Assembly: GCA_028671895.1 (NCBI GenBank)
Contig: CM053796.1
Location: forward strand, 35,958,860 to 36,022,859
Direction: 5' to 3'
DNA: 64,000 nucleotides
Origin: Oenanthe sinensis
Lineage: Eukaryota; Streptophyta; Magnoliopsida; Apiales; Apiaceae
Shown: in pieces, positions 45,556 through 56,064 of the stretch
Numbering within the stretch: position 1 is the stretch's first letter
Layout of the letters: each line of letters opens with the position of its first letter
Made by a program: the position numbers and the translations under genes
The notes under the pieces: model-generated
What the model saw: only the letters and a program-made list of their open reading frames with translations
Database searches by the model: none
What the model was told of the DNA's origin: nothing

Positions 45556-47148
45556 TATTCCACAAAACAGTTGTAAGGAAATTGTCTGCAACCAAACAAA
45601 AAATAAAGAATGAAAAAGATATGATATAATCTATCATGTAACAAATGTAAATCAAGTGGTTTCCCTTTCTGTAATTAACATACATGAACAGATTATTATG
45701 CAATAATGCATGAATTTTGGTGAAATTACAAACACTAACCAGCAAAACAGTATGTGATAAATCTGCAAAAGAATAATCTTTTCGGAAAGAATAGTCTCTT
45801 ATAATCATCTAAAGAAATGGGATAGTATCTAAAGAAATAGTCTCAGTGTTTGTAAAATTAGTTCTAGCATATATGCACAATGTGCAGGGCGGGAACGGTC
45901 TATGGGCTCACTATATCATGGCATATATACAAGCATCCTTGGGTCATGCAAAACTTATATACACACATAGTAGACAAAAATCATTGTGTGACGGGCAGAG
46001 GAGGGTGATTCTACATACAAGTCAAGGGTAGATTATACAACTAGCTCTATTTTGTATTGACTTACGGTGTTATATCTCTTAGAATCAAAACACACAAGGT
46101 TAGAACTTAGAAGCCTCTTGTAGAACTCTAGCCAAACAGCTAGACAACAAAAGAATGAACTTCTAATATACGAATACAAGCCAAAAATACATGTGCATTA
46201 CTTAAAGATGATGAACTAGAAAAATTGAGCACCTTTAAATAATTCCGCAAATTCTCAATCTGGGTATCAGGCAAAACCCCTAAAAAGTGATATCTGTGTG
46301 TGTGTGTGTGTGTGTTACACAGTTACCTTAAGAAAATTACATATGAGCTCAAAAAAAAAACATATATGGTTTTTTAATGCCATGAATAGTCAAGAACACA
46401 ATCACAAGAAGTAAGTAAATGAATTGAATTAGGTAAATAATATAAATTTGAGGTTTTGTTTGGTTGAGAAAATTTAACAAACAGTTGGAGTGCAACAAGT
46501 TATAAAACATCAATAAATAAAAATAAAAAAGATAAGTAAATTTGTGAGCTTGCAACATGTATGATATCTAATCAATTATAAAACCCTAATTACATACGAG
46601 CTCAGCTAGTCATGTGAGTGTTGAATATAATTGGATGAACACTTCTGGCGCCTTGAGAGTCAAGTTTTTCTCTTGTTTAGGACAATACAGTGTGCAACTC
46701 AAAAAATAATATTTCTTGATTAAATTAATAAAATAGTACTGTAATTTTTATATGTTGGCGGTCAATTTTAATGATTGTGAGAGGGCAATAAAAATGATAA
46801 TCTTTTGATAAAACTAATAGATTTTAAAAATAGAGATCAATTTTAAATATTTAATGTAGTAAATTGGATAGTTTTTTTTAGATACTCTGTTTGTATTGGA
46901 TATATTATTGATATACAACACGCAAATGCAAACTTTTATTAAATTCAACAGAACCATAACAAAAAATGGAAAAAAATAGTGCAGGACCATAATTTTATTT
47001 TCAAAAGTATAATAGAAGGTTAATCTAAACATTTATTTTGCATTTTTTATTATGGTTCTACAAAATTTAATAAAAAATTTCACGGTTCTTACGTTAAAAA
47101 ATTTTCACATGTTTGTTACCTTTGTGTGTGTGTGTGTATATATATACA
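45556..47148. other. Upstream of the 231-residue gene; intergenic
   Basis: Probable leader exon and promoter of the minus-strand gene next to 45556, then AT-rich DNA with a (TG)n tract at 46295-46314 and another TG/TA tract at 47123-47147. No gene seen. Confidence 0.5.
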
Positions 47149-47921
47149 CTAAGACTATAACTCGTGCAAAGCACGAGAGTAAAGTAATAAATAATATATT
47201 ATATATTTTAAATGAATTAAATATTTAATTTGATTATTTAAGTTATTAATATTTTTTATGTAATGTTATGCATGGGATAAATTATTTTTGAATCATATTT
47301 ATATTATGTGTTTAAATTCGCATTAATATATTATTATATATTTATATTAATTAACATAGATTAATGACCCGTGCAAAGTATTAATAAATTTTTATTAATA
47401 AAAAGAGTTTTGAATATATTATAAAATATTTTAATTAAAATTTAAATAAAAGAGTATGTTTTAATATATATATATATATATAATTTTAATATAATTTTAA
47501 TATTCAAAAAAATTATTATAAAATTACAATTTTAAATAAATTAAAGTGTTTGAGTGATAAGAAAATCGAAACACGCTATTAGATGTGAGTACAACTCTAT
47601 ATTCTAATTAAAAAAGAGATTTATTTAGAGTAATATAATATAAAAACATATATAATATAGATAGAGAACAATAATAAAATTTAATTAATATAAATAAAAT
47701 AATATTATTATTTTAATATTTATAAATTTAATTAATAAATTATGATATTAAATAAATTAAAGAGCTTAACTAATGAGAAAATTAAAACATGGTTGTTTAT
47801 TGATTAAAAGAATATGTTTGAAATTGAATAAGAGACAATGTGTATTTGAAGTTACGTGAAACACAAAATGACCATACCGACGGACCAAACATTTGGTGTT
47901 GCGGCTTTAACACAGTATAGA
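47149..47921 (-). mobile_element. Helitron-like element H2, 773 bp
   Basis: Read on the minus strand, the 5' end is TCTATACTGTGTTAAAGCCG preceded by A (47922). The 3' end has the hairpin CTCGTGC-TT-TGCACGAG followed by TTATAGTCTTAG and then T. A|TC...CTRR|T ends with a 3' hairpin are the Helitron signature; here the last bases are CTTAG rather than the canonical CTAG. The body is ~700 bp of AT-rich non-coding DNA matching 55300-56060 in inverse orientation. No Rep/helicase frame, so it is non-autonomous. Confidence 0.7.
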
Positions 47922-48493
47922 TATCAAAAAAATGTACTTAATTGTTGGAGATAGAAAATGTATTTCATGAAATACTATTCGATAGATAGATAAATATTTC
48001 ACTAGGATAACAAATATATGTATCGGTAAAATTGATATTCGAATACCTCTCATGTTCGTTATTTTATTCAATTAATTTAAAAACTTTATATCTATATATT
48101 TTTTTTTAAAATTGTTATGTTTGTCCATTTGCAAATAGCATATTTGATTCTAAATTTAAAATTTATATGTATTTTTGCCACAATTATTAAGTTGGTGTAT
48201 TATAGTACTAAAATTGTACTCTGGCTATTTATGTACAAAAGCATTTCTCAAATCATTGCAATTTGCAAACTACATCCATAATAGGATCCAGTCCTTCATA
48301 TAATTGTCATAACTAGGGCTCTATATCTAATTTTATATGATATATCCTCTTCCAACAAATAATCTTATAGTGTTCGAACAATAATAGACTAGCTTATCTC
48401 ATTTATAGTGATAAATAAAATCTACTTTAGAGAATACTTCTTGCGTGCCCCTAAAGTTTAGGAGATTGAATCCATTTCCGACTGTAATGAAAA
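47922..48493. other. AT-rich intergenic DNA
   Basis: I see no gene or recognisable repeat. Confidence 0.4.
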
Positions 48494-48700
48494 CTTTAAA
48501 TTTGATGCATTCTCCTCCACTCCAACAGAAACTGGCTGGCAAGGAAGCTTTGCAGGTGATGGATTCTCTAAATGAATATGTGATGGAACAACATGAGACT
48601 TGAAAGCTGTGGTGAAGTCTCCTCCTGACCTTGTGGAGTGACTGGAGTCATAGTTAATTTAGAAGCTGGCAAAGAATCCTCCAGTCGAGCTGATGGTGTG
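48494..48700 (-). pseudogene. Fragment copy of the 62-kb GARP-like gene
   Basis: 207 bp nearly identical to 62279-62469, inside the last exon of the gene ending at 62108. Shared phrases include CACTCCAACAGAAACTGG, AATGAATATGTGATGGAA and GAAGTCTCCTCCTGACCTTG. This copy has an insertion (GATGGATTCTCT region) and two extra bases near 48608, which break the frame, so only pieces such as SARLEDSLPASK and TPQGQEETSP are still readable. It has no start, no splice context and no remaining exons. It is a non-functional duplicate fragment. Confidence 0.85.
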
Positions 48701-49507
48701 TCGAAGTCAAATAAATGGGCAATAACCAAACGATAACGGGCTAACAGCACAAACAAGTCATTCATGTCTTTACATATCATGTCATGCTAGTATGCTACCA
48801 TATGGCTACCAGGTTGCTGCTAGTCTACATTTCTATTAAAAATAAATAGTTCAAGTCTACTTGTAAACTATGCAAAAAACATAAGCAATGCAACAAGTAC
48901 ACTACAATTTCATGACCTACATCATAACCTTGCAAGTTGGAACCAACAAAAGTCAAATATAATTATCGGTGAAGTCAAAAAAAATTAAACACCCTGACTT
49001 TGTCGGTATCAACATCATAACCTTGCGAGTTGGAACTAACATTCCATGACCGCCTAGAAAAAAGAATGAACTGCCTAAATAAGTCTTGCGAATACCCAAA
49101 TGAAAATGTCTACTAGTATTTCTTTTGTAGAAGCTAGAGTAATAACAATCCAAGGTCACATATTCACATAAAACAGAAAATAATCTAACTTTTATTAATA
49201 ACACATTAGATTCCACACAACTAGATTTTCCATATCACATCTTTCCTTGTAAAAACACATTCAAACACCCAACAAACTAATAATATTGCAAACCAAATCC
49301 ACTAAATTCCACATACACACCACAACACAAACAATAAAAACATATTTTTCATAATTTTATACCGTTAAGAAGATATAGTTATTTACAAGTGATTGCGGCA
49401 CTTTTATCTCTTGCACAAAATGATGCGACAAATTCTAGTGCAGGTGAACTGCTCTACAACTGGAGAGGCACTTAAGAAAGTTGCATACTACCCGAATACC
49501 TGATACC
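48701..49507. other. Intergenic, 3' side of the PORR gene
   Basis: The 3' UTR of the PORR gene probably occupies the right end. CATCATAACCTTGC(A/G)AGTTGGAAC occurs twice (48920-48943 and 49011-49034). Nothing else recognised. Confidence 0.45.
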
Positions 49508-50968
49508 TCACCAAGGTTCCAAATTTCCACTATTCTCAGTTCTATGGAAAGAATCTCTCTGAGCAGTCCAAAACTCACCTTCCTTGTTCATCTCAGACAA
49601 ATTGTCCCTCTCATTCTCATCATCATTACTCTCAGCACCATAATCATCATCAGATTCAAACAAATTATCTAAATCATCCCCATACTCATCAAGTTCATCA
49701 TCTGGATCATCAACTTCAGGTTGTTGGTGATGAGTATGACTGTCAGTGATGTCACCCTTTCTCCTCCTCTCTAGCCTCATCCTCTTCCCTTCATTAACCA
49801 AATCCAGCAATAGTTCTTTTGTCTTTATTGTTGGATCTCTCTCCAAAAGGACGCCCTTATCATCATAGCCTTCTACTAGAAACACAGAGTCTCTCTGACC
49901 TTTCAAGCTCACGTAAAACAACTCAGGATGCCTCACCAGCAAACCCCTCAACTTGTTGGGAAGCCCAAAATCCCTCCGGAAGTGTGTCAAATGGTCAACC
50001 AATGTCCTCTTCTCAACCGCCATTCCTAACACCTCCCTCACTACATCACAAGCTCTCTTTTCAGCTCTCAGTGAGTCTTTTACCAAATCTCCAACTTTTG
50101 TATTATATGGGCATACATCCGTCAATTCTTCAAACTTGATCAGAAACTCTTGGTGGCGCCTCTTCACATTAAACCCCTTTCTCCGAAATCTCAAGTGATT
50201 GAATTTCAACGGTCTATCCACTATTAAATCATTAGGTTTGACTACCTCCGGTGATGGCATACGTTTGGCCAAATGTGAGTCCCACGACACAAGTTCAAGA
50301 GCACGACCATACGAAGTGTCCACAGTCTTAAACCGGTCTGGATGTTCATTACAGAGACGAGCCCGAAAATTAACAGGAAGACCAAGGTCAGGGGCAAGGT
50401 GAACCAGCTTCCCTAACAGAAGCCGGTGATGCAACGAAAGCATTAAAAGTTTCTGTAATTTAATAGCCAAAGAAACAGCCATATCAGACTTAAGCTGAGT
50501 TTCTTGCTTAGCAAGTGCTGTTGCCTCGGGGGTTAAACGCACACAGAGTTGAGTAAGTGGTTTTGTAGCATTCATCGGTGTAGCAGGCATTGGAATCCAG
50601 AAAAGCTCAAAAATAGTTGGGTACCTACGAATCATGGAAACAATGGATTTCGGCTTTGAAACCGCCAAGTAAGACCTACATTTACACAAGTCATTGAGAT
50701 GCATAAAATGCTTAGGTTTTGAAAGCAATAGTGTCTTAAGTTTTTGTACAAACCTAAGCTTGTTTTGCTTCACTACATTCTTGTCTAAAGAAGGGTCTTT
50801 AACATGCTTAAGAGCCGAAACTGTAGTATTACAAGAGTAATAATTCTCTTGACATTTCTTTCTCTTAATGTTGATATACAATCTTTTAATTCCCAAGTTG
50901 GGCACCGGGAGAAAATCAGTTCTATGAATTTGAACGAGTTGTGGTAAAGGAGATATTATAATGGCCAT
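49508..50968 (-). CDS. PORR-domain organelle RNA-binding protein
   Basis: Plant organelle RNA recognition protein; relatives (WTF1, WTF9, RPD1) are required for group II intron splicing in plastids or mitochondria. A single coding exon of 486 residues starts at the first ATG (MAIIISPLPQLVQIHRTDFL), within an open frame that runs upstream to a splice-acceptor-like TTTCTTTGTTGCAG ending at 51032, so a leader intron is likely. The PORR domain spans ~58-405: KLRFVQKLKTLLL, LAVSKPKSIVSMIRRYPTIF, LHHRLLLGKLVHLAPDLGLP, NEHPDRFKTVD, HFRRDFGLPNKLRGLLVRHP and ELFYVSLKGQRDSVFLVEGY. Those blocks match the family well. The N-terminus is basic and could be a transit peptide, most likely mitochondrial (inference). 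The last ~75 residues are very acidic (DDPDDELDEYGDDLDNLF). From memory the best match may be AT1G71850-like. Confidence 0.92.
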   Translation of the reverse strand: MAIIISPLPQLVQIHRTDFLPVPNLGIKRLYINIKRKKCQENYYSCNTTVSALKHVKDPSLDKNVVKQNKLRFVQKLKTLLLSKPKHFMHLNDLCKCRSYLAVSKPKSIVSMIRRYPTIFELFWIPMPATPMNATKPLTQLCVRLTPEATALAKQETQLKSDMAVSLAIKLQKLLMLSLHHRLLLGKLVHLAPDLGLPVNFRARLCNEHPDRFKTVDTSYGRALELVSWDSHLAKRMPSPEVVKPNDLIVDRPLKFNHLRFRRKGFNVKRRHQEFLIKFEELTDVCPYNTKVGDLVKDSLRAEKRACDVVREVLGMAVEKRTLVDHLTHFRRDFGLPNKLRGLLVRHPELFYVSLKGQRDSVFLVEGYDDKGVLLERDPTIKTKELLLDLVNEGKRMRLERRRKGDITDSHTHHQQPEVDDPDDELDEYGDDLDNLFESDDDYGAESNDDENERDNLSEMNKEGEFWTAQRDSFHRTENSGNLEPW

Positions 50969-52401
50969 ATTTGTAAAAGTACAGATATCACCTGCGCATT
51001 TTATCAAACAGTTTGTGAGCAAGGCACGGGACTGCAACAAAGAAATTGAACGAGTAAGAAAGTTTTAGTACAGACAACAGTGTTACCAGAAGATTGTGTT
51101 TGGTGGGGATGAGAATAATTACATATCAAGATTATCAACTTCTCTACACACAAATACTAGGTATTGGATCAGTCAGTTTGTTTAATTGTTTCAGGAAGGT
51201 TTGGTAATAGAATAGATTATTAGTAGTACTTTGTTAAAAAATATCATTTATGATATACTACTACATATTTTTATAAAGAAAGAATAGACATAACAATTAA
51301 AATTAAAAATACGAATATGTGTACATGTATGCATAATAAATTATTAAATTATATAAATATAAATTTATTTATTAAAATTCAAATCTATACTATTATATCC
51401 TATATATAATATAAGAGTAACATGGATTTTATCGAAATACTACTAAAGGTCAATGAATTGATTCTTAGCGAGTATATAATATTATACACTAATTATTTAT
51501 AAGTTATAATTATTGTTATTAAAATTTCTAACAATAATAATTTTTCTTACTCAAACTATATTAGATATATTAGTAATATATAAATTTGAGCTTAAATAAC
51601 TATTTTGAAGTTAAATTAAAAAATTCGTAATTATTGTGTTATTTACATTGTTTGGGCTATATATTGAGTTTTAGAAGTCAGGATTGGACGATTTTACAGT
51701 CCACACGAAACTTACAAAATTATCTTTAATTCTGAGGTGGTCCAATATTCAAAATCCAACTTGAGCAGCCCATAATCTAGACAGTTACAAATTTTTATCA
51801 GAGAATTATATTTTGTTTAGGAAACCTTTTTATAATTGATTTAAAATATTAAAATATTTTTTATATTAGATTTACATAGAGACATATCATATATCATATA
51901 TTATTATTATTATATTATAATAGAGATAATATTAGAGTTTTACATACAATAAGAGATGGGGGAGACCGTGAATTTTCCTTGTGAGATGTAGGATTAAAGT
52001 TTTTCTTATCAAAATCTTTTCTATACAAATATTTAATACATTATATAAGATATCGTTGTAACTTTATACGGAGAACCAGTTACATTTACGGGAGAAATTA
52101 TTAATTCGCTGGTTTGGAGGAATGAAAGAAATTAGTTTTTTTTTAATAATTATTTGAGTTTTCTGGAGTTCAACCTTAGCCTACGATATTAAATACACAT
52201 TCTATTTTTTTTACTATATTATATATAATAATATATCAAAAACACGTTATCACATAATTTGAATCATGTTATTTGATACATAAAAATCAAATTAAAATTA
52301 GAATAATATAAATTAATAAATATTAATATATTTTTTAAAATTAATCAATTTGTATATGAGAAAATTACAGTCACAACACACATTAAGTATTAATATAGAG
52401 T
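50969..52401. other. Upstream of the PORR gene, AT-rich
   Basis: Leader and promoter of the PORR gene, then AT-rich DNA in which I see no gene. The left target duplication of the next element (AGAGT) is 52397-52401. Confidence 0.5.
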
Positions 52402-54026
52402 TGTAACAGCCCGAATTTTCGGACTATTATCATTAGTCAAATATTCAGATAAAACCAAATTCCAAAAAAAAATCCCAAAATCTCGTAAGAACTCTAAAAG
52501 TTCAGGAATAAAGTCAAATAATTTTGATCCAATATAACGTTAAATTGGAAGCGCAGCTCCTCAAATTCAAACTAACTACAATTCATAACATTATTAAAAA
52601 GCTCTAATCCAAATCCAATGCAAGTTCATTCGCTAAGTACCTGAAAATTTGTAAGTAATGAGCTACACAGCCCAGCAAGAAAACAATTCGAACTAACTAG
52701 TGGATCAAGTAAGTTTACAAAATTTCATAATTTTCAGAGTTCAAAGATCATAATTTCATAATTCAAATTTCAGTACATATAAATTAATTCCACAGTTCAC
52801 TAAGGTCACAAATACCCGATGACACGGTATCATAGGTTCATAGGTTGTCAATAATGCGCCCCTTACTAAGGTATCATAAAGTGTACACCCGAAGGTATCA
52901 TACAAAGCACGCCCTAGTAAGGTATCATAGGCTAGTTCCGGAACTATACGCAATTACTAACGGGTTCAAAAGACAAAGCTAGCTGGGAATTTCTTATATC
53001 TAAAATAACATTCTTGATCCAAATTTCGTAACAAAATATTATAAATATAAAACATTTAAAATAATCCAGGAAGTACGAAAAGTAAACTTACCTTTAATTG
53101 CGATAACCACTTAATTAAATTGCACCAATAGATCCTATACAAATATTTAACATAGTAAAAAAAATCATATTAATTGACACAATCAGAGAACAAAAATACA
53201 AATTCTTACTATTCGTACAAGTATACCAATAAATTCAATTAATAAATAAATAAAGTCAACTCTTTGATGGACTTGTATAAAATTAAATCTCTGACCATAT
53301 ATAGCATAGTTACACATGCATTTGTCGAGAATAAATGTTAACAACCATGATCGAGTGCTAACCCGGTTAAGCATATACATGTAGTTTAATAAAAACAATC
53401 ACAGTAAAAAAATTATTTTTCAAATATATACTCATAATTAATTTATATCTTAAGAAAATAAAACTACTGTAAAAACTTGCACATTAAATTATAACAAAAA
53501 TAATATCATACATTCCATTTAATCCCAGAAAATTTATTAACCAAATTTATTTATTAGCGTATTAACAAATCATACTCCAAATTCTATAAATAAATAAATT
53601 TCTCAATATTTTAATGGCTAAATATATAAACAGGAGTAAAACCAATATCTAAATAATAAACAAGATTCACATAAGTTGATTTTATCAAACTTAAAAGAAT
53701 GGGAAACATGAAATTTTGCACGAAAAAAGAATGGCATAACTGAGTTTTAAAACATACATATACTTGTGTTTTCTCTTTTGTTTACCTATTGCATCACTCT
53801 AGTATATATAGACATAAGCATATAATTTTAACTCAATCACGTAACAAAAATTGAAAGCAAATCTTATGGAATTAATACTAATCATCTCTAACTAAAATCT
53901 TATCTTAACGAAAATTTAAAAAGATAAACTTTATATATATATATAAAAATTTAACATAAAAAATCCAATTATCCCATGATTAAATTTTAAATAAAACATT
54001 TATTTGTAAATATACCCGATATTACA
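52402..54026. mobile_element. Solo LTR, 1625 bp, perfect 5-bp TSD
   Basis: It starts TGTAACAGCCCGAATTTTCG and ends GATATTACA (TG...CA), flanked by identical AGAGT at 52397-52401 and 54027-54031. It is related to 56065-58239: both carry CAGCCCAGCAAG or AAGCCCATCAAG, then a stretch with TAGGTATC-type repeats, AGTTCCGGAACTAT or AGTTTCGGAACTAT, and AACGGGTTC. The interior encodes nothing. A perfect TSD on either side of a single LTR marks recombination of a full element. Such TGTAAC...CCCG LTRs are common in Ty3/gypsy elements; the lineage is not proven. Confidence 0.75.
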
Positions 54027-54310
54027 AGAGTAATATATTTAGTTCAATAAAGAACCCGTCATATATTAGTATGAAAAGTGGGATGAAAAAATTATTATGA
54101 CGGTAATTGTTATGTATCATTTTATTTTTAATATTAACTTAAATTTTAAATCTCATTAGCAATATAGTAATACCTATTATTTATTAATACAAGGTTTAAA
54201 TTATATATGTTATATAATTATTTATAAATTGCAATTAATATTATACTGCTGGAAATCTAATAAGATAAAAAAAATTATTCAAATAAATAATTATATTGTC
54301 ATATTATTAA

Positions 54311-54341
<31 letters not shown>

Positions 54342-54603
54342 CTCATATACCATAATGTGCATTAAATTTTATATAAAACATAATAAAAATCTTATCAAAA
54401 ATATATTTAAATCTACTATATATAATCTTAAATATACATATGTTTGATATATTAAAAAAATCATGTTCATAATATTTTAAATCAGAAAATTTTACATATT
54501 TGTATATTAATAATATAAATTTATATTTTGTACGATATGCATATTTATTTTTAATATTTTATAATTTATATATATATTTTTTAATTCAGTTGATGTAAAA
54601 ATA
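54027..54603. other. AT-rich DNA between solo LTR and Helitron
   Basis: Very AT-rich, with a (TA)n tract at 54310-54336. No gene seen. Confidence 0.4.
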
Positions 54604-55299
54604 TCTATACTATATTATTAAAGCCGAAAGATTAAAAGTTTTGGTCGTCGGTATTGTACTGGGTGAACCATAGAAAAGATCTTGACCGTCCAATTTTATG
54701 TGAACCATAAAAATAATCTTAACCATTGAATTTTAATAAAAATATAATTTTAAAAGGAATATAATCATACATACAATTCTAACCCCAGTAGTTCTCATTT
54801 TATACAACTCATCACAAATATGATAATATTATATTTAAATTATATTCAATATTTTTTATTTTACAAATCATGTTTATCCTATAATTTTTATTTAATATAT
54901 CATTAAAGTTTATCTTATAATTTTAATTTAATATATCATTAAAGTTTATGATAACATTGAAATTTTGGTAGTCGGTCGATATTTAGGACGGATAGTTGAT
55001 TAATTATTGGCCTAATTTTAAAATATTAATCATCTAACTAAAATACAATCTCATATTAATCTTCTAACTAAAATATCTCACATTAAACTCCTAACTAAAA
55101 CTCATCTCTATACAAAATAAATAAAAAGTATCATATTAAATTATAAATACAAATAAATTATATAAATATATATACATATAATATTAAATAAAATTTAAAT
55201 TATTATTATACAAATAAATTTAAATCATTATAAAATATTAAAAAAAATATTAAAAAACTAAAAAAAAAATCATCTGTGCATCACACGGGTATAAGCTAG
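54604..55299 (+). mobile_element. Helitron-like element H1, 696 bp
   Basis: The 5' end TCTATACTATATTATTAAAG follows A (54603). The 3' end is GTGCATCACACGGG, ATAAGCTAG, followed by T (55300). The hairpin is decayed but matches the usual CCCGTGC...GCACGGG stem. Insertion between A and T with CTAG at the tip is as expected for Helitrons. Non-coding. Confidence 0.7.
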
Positions 55300-56064
55300 T
55301 ACAATTTAAAGCCGCAAGGGCAAATATTTGATATGTCGTCGGTCTGATCCTTTTGTTTCCCACTCAACTTCAAATACACGTCTGTCTCCTACTCAATTTC
55401 AAACCATTCTTTTAATAAATAAACAACAATGTTTTAATTTTCTCATTAGTCAACCTCCTTAATTTATTTAATAACATAATTTATTAAATAAATTTTATGA
55501 ATATTTAATTATTATTATTATTTTATTTATATTAATTAAATTTTATTATTGTGATCTATCTATATTATATATACTTTATATTATATTACTTTAAACGAAT
55601 TTCTTTTTAAATTAGAATATAGAGTTATATTCACATCTAATAGCATATTTCAATTTTCGCATCGCTCAAACACTTTAATTTATTTAAAATTACAATTTTA
55701 TAATAAAATTGTTTGAATACTAAAATTATATTAATAATTTATATATATATTAAAACATACTCTTTTATTTAAATTTTAATTAAAATATTTTATAATATAT
55801 TTGAAACTCTTTTTATTAATAAAAATTTATTAATATTTTGCACGAGTTATTAATCTATGTTAATTAATATAAATACATAATAATATATTAATGAGAATTT
55901 AAACACATAATATAAATATGATTTAAAAATAATTTATCCCATGTACAACATTACATAAAAAATATTAATAACATAAATAATCAAATTAAATATTTAATTC
56001 ATTTAAAATATATAATGTATTATTTATTACTTTCTTCCCGTGCTTGCACGGGTTATAGGGTAAT
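55300..56064 (+). mobile_element. Helitron-like element H3, interrupted at both tips
   Basis: It starts inside a 5' end (TACAATTTAAAGCCGCAAGG, compare TGTTAAAGCCGCAAC in H2) and runs to the hairpin CCCGTGCTTGCACGGG plus TTATAGG. Its body is the inverted counterpart of H2 at 47149-47921 (shared AACACTTTAATTTATTTAAA, TTAAAACATACTCTTTTATT and ATTATTAATCTATGTTAAT-type phrases, read in opposite directions). The canonical CTAG|T tip is missing here but appears at 58240-58244, beyond the solo LTR. Non-coding. Confidence 0.65.

Noticed and set aside
45738..45806. Alternative upstream start MIIRDYSFRKDYSF for the 231-residue gene
   Set aside because: It can be spliced in frame, but the next exon has its own ATG followed by the conserved-looking MEIEEIRPK; more likely leader.
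49819..50402. Three + strand frames of 67-106 residues
   Set aside because: Antisense shadows of the PORR gene.
51038..51040. TTG as start codon of the PORR protein
   Set aside because: Plant nuclear genes start at ATG; the upstream part is preceded by an acceptor-like site and is probably leader.
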